Positions 1 to 23,725 of a DNA stretch of 64,000 nt are shown in pieces (the first letter of the stretch is position 1; the number at the start of each line of letters is the position of its first letter). The notes beneath the pieces are model-generated. The model saw nothing but the letters and a program-made list of their open reading frames with translations, was not told the DNA's origin and did not search any database. The position numbers and the translations under genes were made by a program. Source of the stretch: Anisakis pegreffii (taxonomy: Eukaryota > Nematoda > Chromadorea > Rhabditida > Anisakidae); assembly GCA_035041965.1 (NCBI GenBank), contig JAPYMA010000050.1:62001-126000 (forward strand), written 5' to 3'.

Positions 1-1019
1 ATTCGTTTCATGATCATGACATATATCATCTAGTCACGATCCTTTGGGAACTGCAATGCATATCAAGTGCGAAGATTGCTTCACAATAATGATAGCTGTG
101 ACGATGATAATTCATCATTATATCAATATTATATTATGTGCACCAGTTTTTATTCATACGCACACATTCTTTGCAATAGTCGTATATCTTTTTCGCAATA
201 ATTATTTGACCATTCGCATATGGAAGCATTCAGATATATGAGGTTCCGTTATGAGGAGATGTACTTCGCTCTCAAAAAATCAAATGAATATTGTTGAACT
301 GAATTCCATCTTGTTTTGTTGTGTGTAGATGGGCAATCGTCTGTAACCAGTGAAAAATTCATTTATTAGAATAATTGATGATACAGATGTTGAAATCTGC
401 TTGATTTTATCGAACGTTAGGCTCAATGTAATTAATTGACTGCTTGAAAGCACAGGTGTGCTGTTATTTTGATCAATGAAGATCGTTTTGTTTACGTTGA
501 TTTCGTTCTCCACTATACATCCATGGTTTTTGAGCAGTTCCTGATGTATACCTATCTTCGAATTTTTGAAGAGGATCAAAATTTCAATTAAACTAGCTTC
601 AATGCTCTTCGTAATCGCATGCGTTGTGATAGGTTTTCAAATGTATTATGTTTGTCAATTGGCAGCTGCAAACAAAAATATCCATTTGGATGGACAGAAA
701 TCAGCATCAACGGATTCGATGATGGCACCATGAAATCATCCCATGGAGTTCGCCCAGATTCATAATTCAGGAGGAAATTTGCTCCATTTGTTTTCCAGCG
801 ACAACTCTGAAGGTGTACTTTAGCCGGAGATCAAGCACATTTGGAGATCAGATGATTCAAAATGCTTCTTCTCGCCGAACTGCGTTGCCCTCCCCTCTCA
901 TTTCGGCTCTCCTAACCTGAATATTCGCAGAAACAAATGGCCTTCAAGTCAGAATTCTGTCTTGGTTGCTTTTTAAATGGCAATAACCAATGTGAGGTAC
1001 GGTGATTGGTTACGTCTGT

Positions 1020-1225
1020 GTTGAGGCTTAAGCTGAGGCCCAATCAGGGAACCATCTATTTGTTTAATAGATACCTCACTCCAATAGGGCACAAGCATCA
1101 GTTCGTTTAGTGGACACCGAACCACGATAAGGTCTCTACTAAGCTGGGGCTCAACCGGGAACCATCCGATTGCTAGATGGATGTCGGAGATCCGGAATGA
1201 GCCTTTGCCTAAGCTCAAGCTCAAA
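1020..1225. repeat. Degenerate dispersed repeat, two related units
   Basis: Two halves of roughly 100-125 bp resemble each other: both contain an 'aagctg-ggc-caa-c-gggaaccatc' pattern (near 1030-1055 and 1140-1170). The outer ends carry TTAGGC-like hexamers ('ggcttaagctgaggc' at the left, 'gcctaagctcaagctc' at the right). Base composition is higher in GC than the flanks. It looks like an old mobile or satellite fragment; the family is not recognised. Confidence 0.4.
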
Positions 1226-4152
1226 TGTAATCTATCTTTAGATTCGAATATGGTGTTTTTTTTTCTTCACGTCAAACAATAGCGAATGTCAATCAAACTG
1301 ATTTCATTTTACATTTGTCACTATGACGACGAACGATTTGGGTGCATAATGAGCATCAATGATACACAATCTTAAAAATAGAATGATTTCATTATATGGC
1401 CGAACATTTCTTTTTTTTTTTGATATGATAAAAATGTATCAATTCTGACAATAAAAGTGCATTAAATCTAAAAATGAGTCCTTTCCTTGCACTACGCACC
1501 GGCTAACCCGTCCAAGCAACCTGCTGTGAGCATCATGTTTATAAGCCAAAATAATACACTCATTCGGCATTCAGTGAAGTTTGTGTATGTCTTCGCATCA
1601 TCAATCTCATATAGTTCTCCTCAATACTTCGTTGTAGTTCCACTCAAATGCATGACACTTTTGACTACATTTCAGTGAAAGAATCAATTTGCGTTAAACG
1701 AATCATTCGAAACATGTGTTTTTAATGCGTTTGATTGTTTCGATGGCCGAGTTATTGTCAATGCATTGAACAAACTGATTGTAATGCAGCGCCGCAGCCC
1801 GATAATAAAACTCATTGATGCATATGCATGCAGTGTTATTGGATCGCTAACGTCTTTCAACCACTAATTTTGTCAGCGATAAGTTAGACATCTTTGCAAC
1901 ACGTTTTGGATATGTCCTCCTCTGAGTCGATAAGACTGACTCGATTCGAAAGCTTTCAGAAGTTAACCAACGTTAGATTGGTTTCACGATCCACTCACAG
2001 CTGCCGAACGAAACGCTGTCGATCAAAAGGCATAATTTGATTATTTATTCATTCATAATGAATCGAAATAGATCAAAAAGAACACACCATTCTAAAAACA
2101 CCGATTCAATGTAACAGAAATGCACATGAATATATTGCAACAACTTACACAAACGACGCTTACAGTAATCTGGTAGAAGACTACAATAATGTAGGAACAA
2201 AAGCATCATATGTCTCGTCTCGGTTCAGCATCACATGACATAGAATTGCGATGCTAAATAACTTTTCCACTGACATTATTCCTTGAGAGCTTCTCCAATG
2301 TGAAACTTTCTCCATATTCCACTGCCTATTTATGTTCATTTGAAGGATTTCATCAGAGATAAATTTGATTTCCTCTCCCATCAGCTGTCATTCATCAAAG
2401 ATCAAGTCTTGATTTGCTTATTTGGGCTGAATTTGATTTCTACAAGTCTTGAGTTCTACTTAGAATTAGCTGAACATTATGACAGAATCGAATCGCTCCG
2501 CTACGCATTTGCTACCATTTTGAAATGATTACCAAATCATCAACACTTTGCGGAAGCTGTGATCATGATTTGATGTGAACAACATGTGTTCTCAGCAACA
2601 ATATGTTTTCGATACTGATCTTAAAAAGTCAGTCTTGCTCGCTATTTGATAAATCACATGGTGAGTGGCAGTAAATTTATTTAAGAGAGTGTAATGGTTT
2701 TATATCAACATATCAAAACAACTTTTGCTAATACATAAAGTTTAAGCAAATAAAGTTTCAAATGTTCTCACACTTGTTTGTTTATGTTGAGTTGGAACGA
2801 TTAATGTGATAGATCCTCTCGTCGTTATGAGTTTAACTGTCCTCGGAATGCAAAAAAAGTGTCAATTCAATAAATGCAATCGTGATGAGCACTATTTCTT
2901 AACTGAATAATTGTAATGCTTGACAAAGAAAACAATTTTTCAATATCTAATTTTGAGTCATTTCGTTCATCTTGTAGACGGTCGCCATTCTTCTCTGGCA
3001 ATCTAAACCACTTAGAGCGTTCTCACTTTTATCTGTTTATCGTTTCACTAGAATCGCCTCCATAATTTCGTTCATCACTTTGGACTGATTCAGAGACAAG
3101 TATTCTAGAGTCTAATATTGTTGCATTGCTAATGTGTTGCTGATAATGAAACAAGCAATTGACGTGAAGAGATCTATTTCCTCAGCTGATTCAATTTTCT
3201 AGTCGCTCCGTATTACTATGCCCGCTTCAGTTTTAGTTGTATTAGGCTCAGTTTATTCTGTCTTTTGCTGTGCAGTTACATTTTGCTCATACGAATGTCG
3301 TTCAGTCTAGTGGCCATCAGTGTAAAGCCAAGGTTCTCCTTTTACTGTTCCCTTCACAGTCACGTAACTCTATCCCCCCCGTAACCTTAAGATCAACTTT
3401 CCTTCGAATTGACCGAAATTTCATTGTTGTTTGGTTCCCACTGATCATTCAAATGCAATTTTCGGTCGTAACCACCTAATTAATACAGCTTCTCATTGCT
3501 GCTCTATCAAAACAATCATGATTTAGGCATGTCTGAAAAATTTTACCTCAGATGACACTTCTCCTCGATGAAAGTTAATTGTTAAATGGTTTCCACTGAT
3601 CACTCAGATCAAATCGATATCACTCATTCAGCTCAGACAGTTTGGAGCGAGGTAAGAGATAGAAGTTGTTTTCAGCTGTCACTTTTTTCTCGTTTAGGCA
3701 GCCTACCGCTCTTCTACCTGATTAGAAACCAGCTTCAAATGCCATCTGTTATTTTTTTGAATCTGGAAACACAGTTGTTTTGCCTGATCAAAGCTCATTT
3801 TTTCGTTTGCACGATTGAGATGAAGATCATCAGAAATAAGTGAAGGCGAGAAAGTTTCTATCACAGTTTATGGATCATAAAGTGAGCGAACTTAATCATG
3901 TATAAGTGCAGCATTTTTCGCATCATTTTCCTCAATTAGACTTCTCTCCGATCACCTATTTTCCGAGCAGATTTAAGAGGATGCCTTAAAAGATAATTCT
4001 GAACTTTACAGAAACAACCAATTAGTCTATTTGATTGCTAGTGACATATTTATGAAGTGCCTCCCTCCAACAGTTGTTTTGCTCGCATTGCTTCCAGCTT
4101 GACATTTCTTTCTGCAAAAACAATACCTAACAATGACATTTTCGAATGATTA

Positions 4153-4251
4153 CGAGTGCTTGGTAGTATTTGCGAGTGCTTGGTAGTAAAATCATAGAAA
4201 TAATGCGTAAGATTTTGTTCAAAAATCTTACGCATTATTTCTATGATTTTA
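4153..4251. repeat. 16-nt direct repeat plus perfect 30-bp hairpin
   Basis: A 16-nt sequence (cgagtgcttggtagta) occurs at 4153-4168 and 4173-4188. It runs into an inverted repeat whose arms, 4187-4216 and 4222-4251, are exact reverse complements over 30 bp around a 5-nt loop. It lies about 230 bp upstream of the TWK start codon, in the presumed promoter/outron. Perfect pairing points to a recent inverted duplication; a role in transcription or as double-stranded RNA is only a possibility. Confidence 0.85.
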
Positions 4252-4364
4252 CACTGGTTGCTATGTTATTACTGCAATATACCCCTCGATTATCGCGCTG
4301 ATCTGAGTGACTCAGTGGAATAAATATCTTCATTTTGAATTGCTTGTTTCGCAGCAACAGTTTT

Positions 4365-4377
4365 CAGAATTTAAACG
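4365..4377 (+). promoter_or_regulatory. Candidate trans-splice acceptor upstream of TWK
   Basis: A pyrimidine-rich acceptor ending 'ttttcag' at 4377 lies 104 nt before the TWK ATG at 4482, with no upstream exon needed. In nematodes such an acceptor in a first exon usually receives a spliced leader. A second possible acceptor ends at 4364. Not proven from DNA alone. Confidence 0.4.
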
Positions 4378-4481
4378 AAAAGGGATAATCTGTTATTACA
4401 ATACGATAAAAACTAACCAACATAACGAAAGTTGGTCGACGACTAACAAATAAGAATTAATAAGTAATCAACGGAGAAACG

Positions 4482-16276
<11,795 letters not shown>

Positions 16277-16475
16277 TTGATCGTTTGTAATGGCTAAAAA
16301 TCATTTTGTGTCTCACAGCATTACCTACAGTCGAACGCACATTGAAGCGTATCACTTTGATTTCATAACAATTGTTTTTCGTATTCATTAACAGAATTCC
16401 CAAATAATATTATGCATTCACTCGATCACAAATGAAAGAAACCGAATGTCATTTGTATCGCACTGTTTCACTTCG

Positions 16476-16491
16476 AATAAAATTGAATAAA
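16476..16491 (+). terminator. TWK polyadenylation signals
   Basis: Two AATAAA hexamers at 16476-16481 and 16486-16491 lie about 200 nt after the TWK stop codon, the usual distance for a nematode 3' UTR. Confidence 0.6.
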
Positions 16492-16499
16492 TGTCACTA

Positions 16500-17300
16500 T
16501 TGAAACTTCATGTTGAACGATGAACTAAGCGTTAATAGCGCAACATGATCATCCTCAGTTGCTCACAACCAAGTTTTGAATGGCTATATGGTATCGCGCA
16601 ACCTGTCTCATATATTGTGGTAACGTTTCAGATTCAATTAACCGAACATTTTGATTCTTTTGACCAGTCAGTTTCATTTGGAGTTTCGCAATCTTTATCG
16701 TAATATCCAACAAGAATTTTAAAGTAGTTCTTAGCATCTGATGGGCAAATATCAGTTTTTGCTCACAGCAAAAAGCACATATTTCTGACGGATGTTCCAA
16801 TTACGAAATTCAAATTATGTGTACATGGAGAATGCATTTCCCAGTTGCATTGAATGCGTTCGTTCATTTTTACTCATTGATGCAAATCGAATGCGAGAAT
16901 TGAAAATTATTCAAAATCAGTACTTTTTTCTACTTTTGCGTTCAGCCGCAAACGGCAAGTTATGAGTGTACTTATTGACATCAACGAACGTACATCACTG
17001 ATTCTGTCAACAACATCAAAAGTTTTTTCAAGATGGAGTCGACAAACTCGCAATATATCAATGCATACAAAATGATATAAAGAGAACCATGGTAGAGCTG
17101 AGGCTTATTCATTATATCGATGAAATGTTCGTCTACCGTGTCATACAGTTTCACCATTAACACCGTATGGCGCTAATCCGGATGGCTGAACTATCTATGA
17201 ATAGAATTTGTGAATTTCTGGACACAAATAGATCCACCTCCTCAATTTTACATCTATCAGTAATCAGTTCCACTGTTATGAACAAAGAAGCAGGATGATT
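16500..17300. other. Intergenic, only weak minus-strand open frames
   Basis: Two open stretches on the minus strand (16555-16800, about 81 codons, and 16981-17163, about 60 codons) have no recognised motif and no clear connecting splice sites. They might be decayed exons at the left edge of the receptor-like cluster. Confidence 0.3.
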
Positions 17301-17302
17301 AG

Positions 17303-17586
17303 ATTCCTCATCTCCCAGTGAAGTTGGCAAATGCCATTAGGATAGCTCTGTCACAGATAGTTGCTCTGTTCATGATCACATACAGCTCATGTGTTCTCGA
17401 GTCCCCATTATTGATCTGAACGTTTTTGAGGTGTACATCAGTGTGCTGGGTCTTCTGGCATCATCTGCTTTCCATGCATTCATACCAATGGTTTCGAAGT
17501 TCCTTTTGCGATCCCATAGTAGAGTGAGGTTCCAAATGAAGAGAATTCCGCAACATTCCGAGTATTTCAAAAAGAATCAGGAATAA
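17303..17586 (+). pseudogene. C-terminal fragment of a serpentine (chemoreceptor-like) gene, two frames
   Basis: Frame one (17303-17419) reads ...KLANAIRIALSQIVALFMIT, a hydrophobic helix of the style of TM6 in the nematode Str/Srh-type receptors (an 'aL..Q' core, then 'sPL'). A second frame (17389-17586) continues with FEVYISVLGLLASSAFHAFI followed by a basic end (KFLLRSHSRVRFQ), the style of TM7 plus cytoplasmic tail. The change of frame needs either an intron (possible acceptor 'cacatacag' ending about 17388) or a frameshift. No upstream helices were found, so this is probably a remnant. Family assignment rests on hydropathy and a few residues only. Confidence 0.35.
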
Positions 17587-18203
17587 ATGGCAATGTAATC
17601 ATTTTTGCGATGAACTCGATCATGTTTTGACTCAAAATAAACTGCAACTGTGGGAAGGCAGTGATCATTTCACATCAAAATACCAATTGCCCGCAATTCA
17701 AGTCACTCTCATTGGAACGTAAGCAATCAAATGAAAATGGAACATTGTTGCATCTTCCGGATCAGTTCGATTTATGCACGGAAGCTACGAAGTCTTCTGT
17801 CTTCTGACGGACCATCCAATAAAATGCTTCAATCAAAAATATCTGTAAAAGTATGCTTTCTCAATGTCTTGCGCTGAAGAGCTGATGAAGTACCGCTTAT
17901 AGTTTAATGTGTTAGAGCAGAAGTTTTTCGCACGTTTAACAGCCTTCGAAAGAGGAACTGTCATGTTTTTCGGATGCATGTGACGATTAAGGAATTTCTT
18001 TGCTCAACTTTCTTTCGTAATCAAACTTCGGAACATTAAAGCTCACGACTGCTTCCATCCAAGTGCCACGCTATCAGAAATTCATTAAAATTCAATTCGC
18101 ATAACCAAATTGATCATAAACTATTACATTCTCAAAATTTCCCAATTCGGCTATTTTACAAATTATTCATATATATTCATCAGACGTCTGTTGTAAAATT
18201 CGA

Positions 18204-18566
18204 TTATTTAAGGATTCGTTCATTGCTTGAAGATGCGAAAAATTCATCGAGAAGTCGCCGTATTCGACGTTTCAGAGGTCGTCGCATTTCATTGACGATG
18301 CTCAAAAACGTTATGAGGAATACCAAAAAGGCTGGAGTAAAGGAGTAAATACAGTGATAAGCGATTACCGTTCCAAAGTATTCAACAGAAATGTAAAAAT
18401 AACAAACTGACGAGAAAGGAACACCAATAGAAAAGGAAACAACAAAGCAATGGAACCAGCGGAAAAAGGTTTTGTTTTTCTCAAAGAACTGAAGTTTATC
18501 ATGAAAAGAATACAACAGCGTTGATGCGAAGTGATCTCCATTGGAAAAAGCACTCATAAATTTCAT
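18204..18566 (-). CDS. Putative serpentine-receptor C-terminal part, intact copy
   Basis: An open frame of 120 codons with two long hydrophobic stretches, around FHCFVVSFSIGVPFSSVCYF and TPAFLVFLITFLSIV, followed by a strongly basic tail (MRRPLKRRIRRLLDEF). This is the layout of the last two helices and cytoplasmic tail of a nematode seven-transmembrane receptor. It begins at an ATG, but the preceding helices are not obvious, so the start is uncertain and it may be a terminal exon or a fragment. The duplicated copy in the next unit has in-frame stops and a 0.7-kb interruption, so only this copy can be functional. The receptor family is an inference. Confidence 0.4.
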   Translation of the reverse strand: MKFMSAFSNGDHFASTLLYSFHDKLQFFEKNKTFFRWFHCFVVSFSIGVPFSSVCYFYISVEYFGTVIAYHCIYSFTPAFLVFLITFLSIVNEMRRPLKRRIRRLLDEFFASSSNERILK

Positions 18567-19064
18567 ATTGTAGACAGCACAGAACCTTGACCGCGATAAT
18601 CAGTTTAATACTCCTCTCTGTTTTATGCTGCATATTGGTACGTAATCGACCGTAATCAACCAGAAAAGCTTAATAATCATACAACGGAAAAGGTCTCTAG
18701 CAAGCTTCCTGAGTGAATTCTATGAGCTACTGAAAAGCTAATGGACGCTTTACTCATCTGATTTTTATGAAATGAAATGATTGGACGGATCGTTTGAATT
18801 CAAAAAAGTATGAAAATCACAACATATAGTTCAGTGGTGTCTCCTTTGTCGCCACAAACAATTTATTTTGACTTTCAAAGCAGCACACATCAACAACGAT
18901 TTCATCCACTGCAGAGTTCTCCCTATCGCATGAAAATATTCGTAAACGTGAATAATTATAAGGGAACAATTATTTTGCCAAGCACTGCACATTAAACCCC
19001 GTTGCAAAGAGAAAGCGGAATTGATCATATTTATAATATGACGAAGCACTGTTGCCGTGAGACT

Positions 19065-19663
19065 TCAGTGTGCTGTGTAGCAAATAAAACCGAGACGTGG
19101 CGATGCCGTCACCTCTCCTGTCATGATCTTGCACGAAGGACTTGCTGGATTCAGTAAATTCAACTCTACTGCTGTACAAGCGTTCGAAAGACATGCTTTC
19201 TCGCACGCCTCTGTTGTCTGCAAACAACCGTTTTCATATTAAAGCAAGTAATTTTTCATATTTTTCATATTCATATTGAAGTATTTTCATTTTCGCATAT
19301 TTTCGTACGTTTTCATTTTTATATTGTAGCATTTATTTTGAAGCATTTTCATACTCATAATTCACATATTAGCGCAACCGTTTTGTTATTTTCATAGGAA
19401 ATCATCTAAAAGACATTCAAAAATAGCTGTCATTAGAAATGGGTCCTATTTTGATGTCGACGAAGTATACGACACATCGAAAAAAATAGCATTACATTGG
19501 GCATTTGAACGGTGAACAATTAAACATACCGCTTGATGAATGACATCGACCGTATGACTGTCCTTCGATCCATAACATTCGGCACCCGGATGCTGCTTGA
19601 GCGAGATACACTCCGAACCATTATTTGATCCTTTTGGAGTACATCCGGTTATTTCAGTTGGTA
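19065..19663 (-). CDS. Small 8-cysteine protein, copy 1 (last two exons)
   Basis: Two minus-strand exons, 19530-19663 and 19065-19217 (TGA), join in phase 0 across a 312-nt intron with GTATGT donor and TTTGCAG acceptor. They encode about 95 residues with eight cysteines. The second exon starts TTEACEKACLSNACTAVEL and has C-x3-C-x4-C-x-AV spacing, faintly like a PAN/apple module. The first exon enters in phase 1, so an upstream exon, presumably with a signal peptide, is missing from this model; I could not find it. About 450 bp that lie upstream in copy 2 are absent here, so this copy may be 5'-truncated. Function unknown; probably secreted, judged by cysteine content. See copy 2 for the unusual divergence pattern. 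Confidence 0.55.
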
Positions 19664-19987
19664 CTGCAACAGAATATTGCACTGATAACAGGCATGAAAC
19701 AGTGTAATATTTGAGACTATTCGGTACTATCGCGCGCCGTGTACGACTTACGTGGAAGACTATATTCGTATAGTTTGTTTGTATTATTTCAATTCACATG
19801 AAAGTGGATATTCTTCGAATGCAGTTTCGATTGTGTTATATCTGCGGAAGTCTTATTCAAGAAACCCCCAGCACGGATAATGGGGACGATATTCAAAGCC
19901 TGTCCTAAGCGCTTCACATTTGTTCGACGTCTTTGTGCTTGTGCGAATTAGAACAGCAGAAAAAAATTCTCGTAAGTGGTAAGAATG

Positions 19988-21231
19988 TTATGTAATCTGA
20001 TTAGATCCAACAATCTGATCAAACGCAAGAATTTCTCCACAAACAACCAAGGATGTAACTGCGAAGTAACTGTTAAGAGTACGGTTACCCCATACCTATA
20101 GAGTAAGTGATGACTCGTCTCAGAAATTTGTGTGAGCGGACCTGGAGTGAAATTGTTGAGTTGATATACAATTAGTTGCTCGCAACAACCACTCCAAAAG
20201 TTTCTCAAATCGAAAAAACACTAATTTCAAACACTTTTACACCTCTACCTCTTGACAAGGTTTAAATGAAAATAAAAAGTAAGAAGAGCTTACAATTGGC
20301 GCACGTTAACACATTCTGCGCGTAATATATGCACAAGATTCCGACTACAACACAGATTACCTGATTCTGCATCACCTGGAAAACAATTCATGTGATGAAA
20401 ACAGATCGTTCACATCCAGTCAAAGCCGATGCTTACACCAGCTGAGAAAGTTGACAAGCCGTCATTGAAGCTTTCTCACAGAGTCTGTTGAAAGTTGAGA
20501 GACCGTTAAATCAATTGCACTTTTCTCGTCAAAATCAAAAACGATCATCAGATATCAAAGTTTGTGAGAAATTTCACTGCTGGGCCATTACTCAGATGAA
20601 AAAACATAGGAAATTTTCCCTTCTCAGTTTTATTGTAACAACACCGCCAACATCAACGAAATCCGAGCAGTTATTCTCCTTTGACTCTCATACAATTTTC
20701 ACTTGTATTGTTTCATAATGTAACGTTTCTGCTGTATCCAAAAGAGTCATTAACGCGATCCTTTCACTAGAGGTGAATCGCAAGAACTCATTTATGCATA
20801 AAGATTTCAACACAGAATGAAATCTTTCGTAACAGATGATTGCTCGAAATTTCAAGAGAGGCAAATACAACGGACATATTCGTCTCAGCCGGCTTTGAAA
20901 CACTCAGCACATTGTGCGAATTCATATGATAGAAGGAACGCGATCGTCTGACAATCTTTTATTTGATTCTAATATGGGAATGTTAAAGGCTTAATGTGTT
21001 CGCACATCACATTTCTAATATTTCTCAGGATTGAATTCAGCAATGATTTTTTTTATTACTGTCATTAAAATGGAAATCCGTTTCCCGAAATAGTTCTTGA
21101 ATCGTGTGCGATATGAATCGAATCCAATTTTGCGAGAAGGCTCCAATCAGAGCGTTCATTCCCACCATTAACTGAAAAACTCGTAAAACGTTAACGAAAC
21201 TGAAACCGATGAAGAAGCATCCGAGAAAGTT
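19988..21231 (-). other. Receptor-like minus-strand exons in block C
   Basis: Several short open stretches look like exons of a membrane protein. One at 21037-21231 contains FLGCFFIGFSFVNVLRVF. One at 20688-20903 has a GPCR-like 'ER' element (CYERFHSVLK). One at 20294-20375 has a TTTCCAG acceptor and GTAAGC donor around VMQNQVICVVVGILCIYYA. One at 20096-20141 and 19988-20058 reads HKFLRRVITYSI then VTSLVVCGEIL. The phases do not all agree, and another frame (19948-20208) is also open, so I cannot give one gene model. In copy C' one of these frames has an in-frame stop. Confidence 0.25.
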
Positions 21232-21558
21232 CCTTTAAATATGTTTTCCCAAATAGTCTATCGCTGCTGATGATTGATATTTTGGAAGACGATCAAAATT
21301 TGCAAACATATTCTCGCGAACTTGCCATACGTACACCTTTGAAGATTGCGAATATGTTAAAGAACCGTCAACAACAACTCGCCGCTCCACTCAATGCCTC
21401 CCGAGGTCTTCAAGTTTCCCGTACAGAGTAAAATTCCTCCTCCCAGAGCCACCGCTGTGATCATCATAAACGTTCAGTTACTGTATGCTTTCTTCACTCA
21501 TTGGCCAATAAAATGCTCATTACACCTGCTGTTGCAATTGCACCCATACTCAGTTTTG

Positions 21559-22091
21559 ATCACATGAATTGTTTTCCAGGTGATGCAGAATCAGGTAATC
21601 TGTGCTATAGTCGGAATCTTGTGCATATATTACGCGCAGAATGTGTCAACGTGCGCCAATTGTAAGCTCTTACTTTTTATTTTCATTTAAAACTTGTCAA
21701 GGGGTAGAGGTGTAAAAATGTTCGAAATTGGTGTTTTTTCGGTTTGAGTTGCGACAGAAACTTTTGGAGTGGTTGTTGCGAGCACCTAATTGTATGTCAT
21801 TTCAAGAATTTCACTCCAGGTTCACCCACACAAATTTCTGAGACGAGTCATCACTTACTCTATAGGTATGGGGTAACCGTACTCTTAACAGTTACTTCGC
21901 AGTTACATCCTTGGTTGTTTGTGGAGAAATTCTTGCGTTTGATCAGATTGTTGGATCTAATCAGATTACATAACATTCTTACCACTTACGAGAATTTTTT
22001 TCTGCTGTTCTAATTCGCACAAGCACAAAGACGTCAAAAAAGTGTGAAGCGCTTACGACAGGCTTTGAATATCGTTCCCATTATCCGTGCT
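21559..22091 (-). repeat. Inverted copy of part of block C (block D)
   Basis: The reverse complement of 19870-20402 is found here with about a dozen base differences and short indels. It sits at the junction between unit 1 and unit 2 and ends precisely where block A' begins (at 'ctcgatcatg'), so it marks a rearrangement breakpoint. Together with 19870-20402 it forms a large inverted repeat with about a 1.2-kb spacer. Confidence 0.92.
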
Positions 22092-22676
22092 CGATCATGT
22101 TTTGACTCAAAATAAGCTGCAACTGTGGGAAGGCAATGACCATTTCATATCAAAATACCAATTGCTCGTCATTCAAATCACTCTCATCGGAGCTTAAGCA
22201 ATCAAAGAAAATGGAACATTGTTGCATCTTCCGGATCCCTTCGATTTATGCACCAAGCTACGAAGTGTTCTGTCTTCTGATGGGTCATCCAATAAAATGC
22301 TCCAATCAAAAATATCTGCAAAAGTATGCTTCCTCAATGTCTTGAGCTGAAGAGCTGATGAAGTACCGCTTATAGTTTAATGTGTTAGAGCAGAAGTTTT
22401 TCGCACGTTTAACAGCCTTCGAAAGAGGAACTGTCATGTTTTTCGGATGCATGTGACGATTACGAAATTTCTTTGCTCAGCTTTCTTTCCTAATCAAACT
22501 TCGGAGCATTAAAGCTCACGACTGCTTCCATCCAAGTGCCACGCTATCAGAAATTCATTAAAATTCAATTCGCATAACCAAATTGATCATAAACTATTAC
22601 ATTCTCAAAAGTTCCCAATTCGGCTATTTCACAAATTATTCATATATATTCATCAGACGTCTGTTATAAAATTCGA

Positions 22677-23725
22677 TTATTCAAGGATTCGTTCAGTGCT
22701 TGAAGATGCGGAAAATTCATCGAGAAGTCGCGATATTCTACGTTTCAGAGGTCGTCGCATTTCAGTGACGATGCTCAAAAACGTTATGAGGAATACCAAA
22801 AAGGCTGAATCAAACACAGCACAATATGCCAAAAATGCGAAATTCTTTCCCTCAGAGTGATTACGACCGCAAAAATGAGACGTTTTTTGAGTGTTCATAA
22901 TTTCATGTTTAATTCAATACAACTGAGCATGTTCTAGGATAAATGCCTCCCCCCTCCCTATTCCACACCCCAAAGTAACTGCCAGCCGCGGAATGTGTCT
23001 CCGGTGATTTGAAGGGGTCAACTGGAGGGGCTGTTGTCTACGGGCAGCCATCCTGACTTCAACTGAACCAATGATCGACCTCCCGTTCGGCAATGTCCCA
23101 AAAGATGATGCGTTCTTGTCCTTGTCAATAATATCATTGGTTATAATTCTGCTAATATTTCATGATGTTCACACTTTAAACGGTGGCTGTGACTCAGAAA
23201 TTCCTAATCTGATGTCGTATACATTCAAACAGGTTCAGCATCGGTGATTATCAAACACTAACAGGATAAAAACTGTATTTTGCCGTTTTGTGCATGCAAA
23301 GAAAAGTTATCTTGCAAATTGATGGAATAGTTGAGAAGACATATCAAAGTATATTTGATGAACACCGTGAAGTATTTATGATAGTACGGGAAAATTGAAT
23401 GCAATTCGAATGAACATAATTATCATATGGAAAGAACTTCACAATTTTGAACGTGTCGAGTGACCTGAAATCATCTGTATGCTCGAACACCTCAGTGCCG
23501 TTGTCAACGTAGGCGAGAAACAGTGATAAGTAATTACCATTCAAAAGTATTCAACAGAAATGTGAAAATAACAAACTGACGAGGGAAGAATACCAATAGA
23601 AAAGGAAACAACGAGGCAATGGAATCAACGGAACAAGTTTTTATTTCCTTCGAAGAACTGAATTTTATCATAAAAGAATACAGCAGCTTTGATGTCATAT
23701 GTTGGATCTCTATTGGAACAATCAC
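22677..23725 (-). pseudogene. Broken second copy of the serpentine-like C-terminal gene
   Basis: The counterpart of 18204-18566 is split. Its 5' part lies at about 23534-23725, where the equivalent frame has TGA stops (Trp in copy 1 became a stop, and another follows the VEYF position). Its 3' part is at 22677-22810, with FLVFLITFLSIVTEMRRPLK and the basic tail preserved. About 0.7 kb of unrelated sequence separates them. The two joins could mimic an intron, but the in-frame stops argue for a pseudogene. Confidence 0.5.

Larger units (their letters stand above)
1..4376. other. Intergenic region, no supported gene
   Basis: No reading frame here exceeds about 100 codons, and none shows a recognisable domain or a chain of phase-compatible exons. 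The visible structure is a locally GC-richer degenerate repeat at about 1020-1225 and, close to the TWK gene, a 16-nt direct repeat (4153-4168 and 4173-4188) running into a perfect 30-bp hairpin. The right end probably contains the promoter and outron of the TWK gene. Confidence 0.5.
17615..21545. repeat. Segmental duplication unit 1 (blocks A, B, C)
   Basis: Block A (17615-18334) matches 22090-22807. Block B (18351-19672) matches 23520-24943. Block C (19677-21545) matches 25408-27330. The order and strand are the same in both units, so this is a tandem duplication. Non-coding identity looks high by eye: C mostly well above 95 percent, B introns a little over 90 percent. The unit carries minus-strand exons of a receptor-like gene and of an 8-Cys protein. 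Confidence 0.9.
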
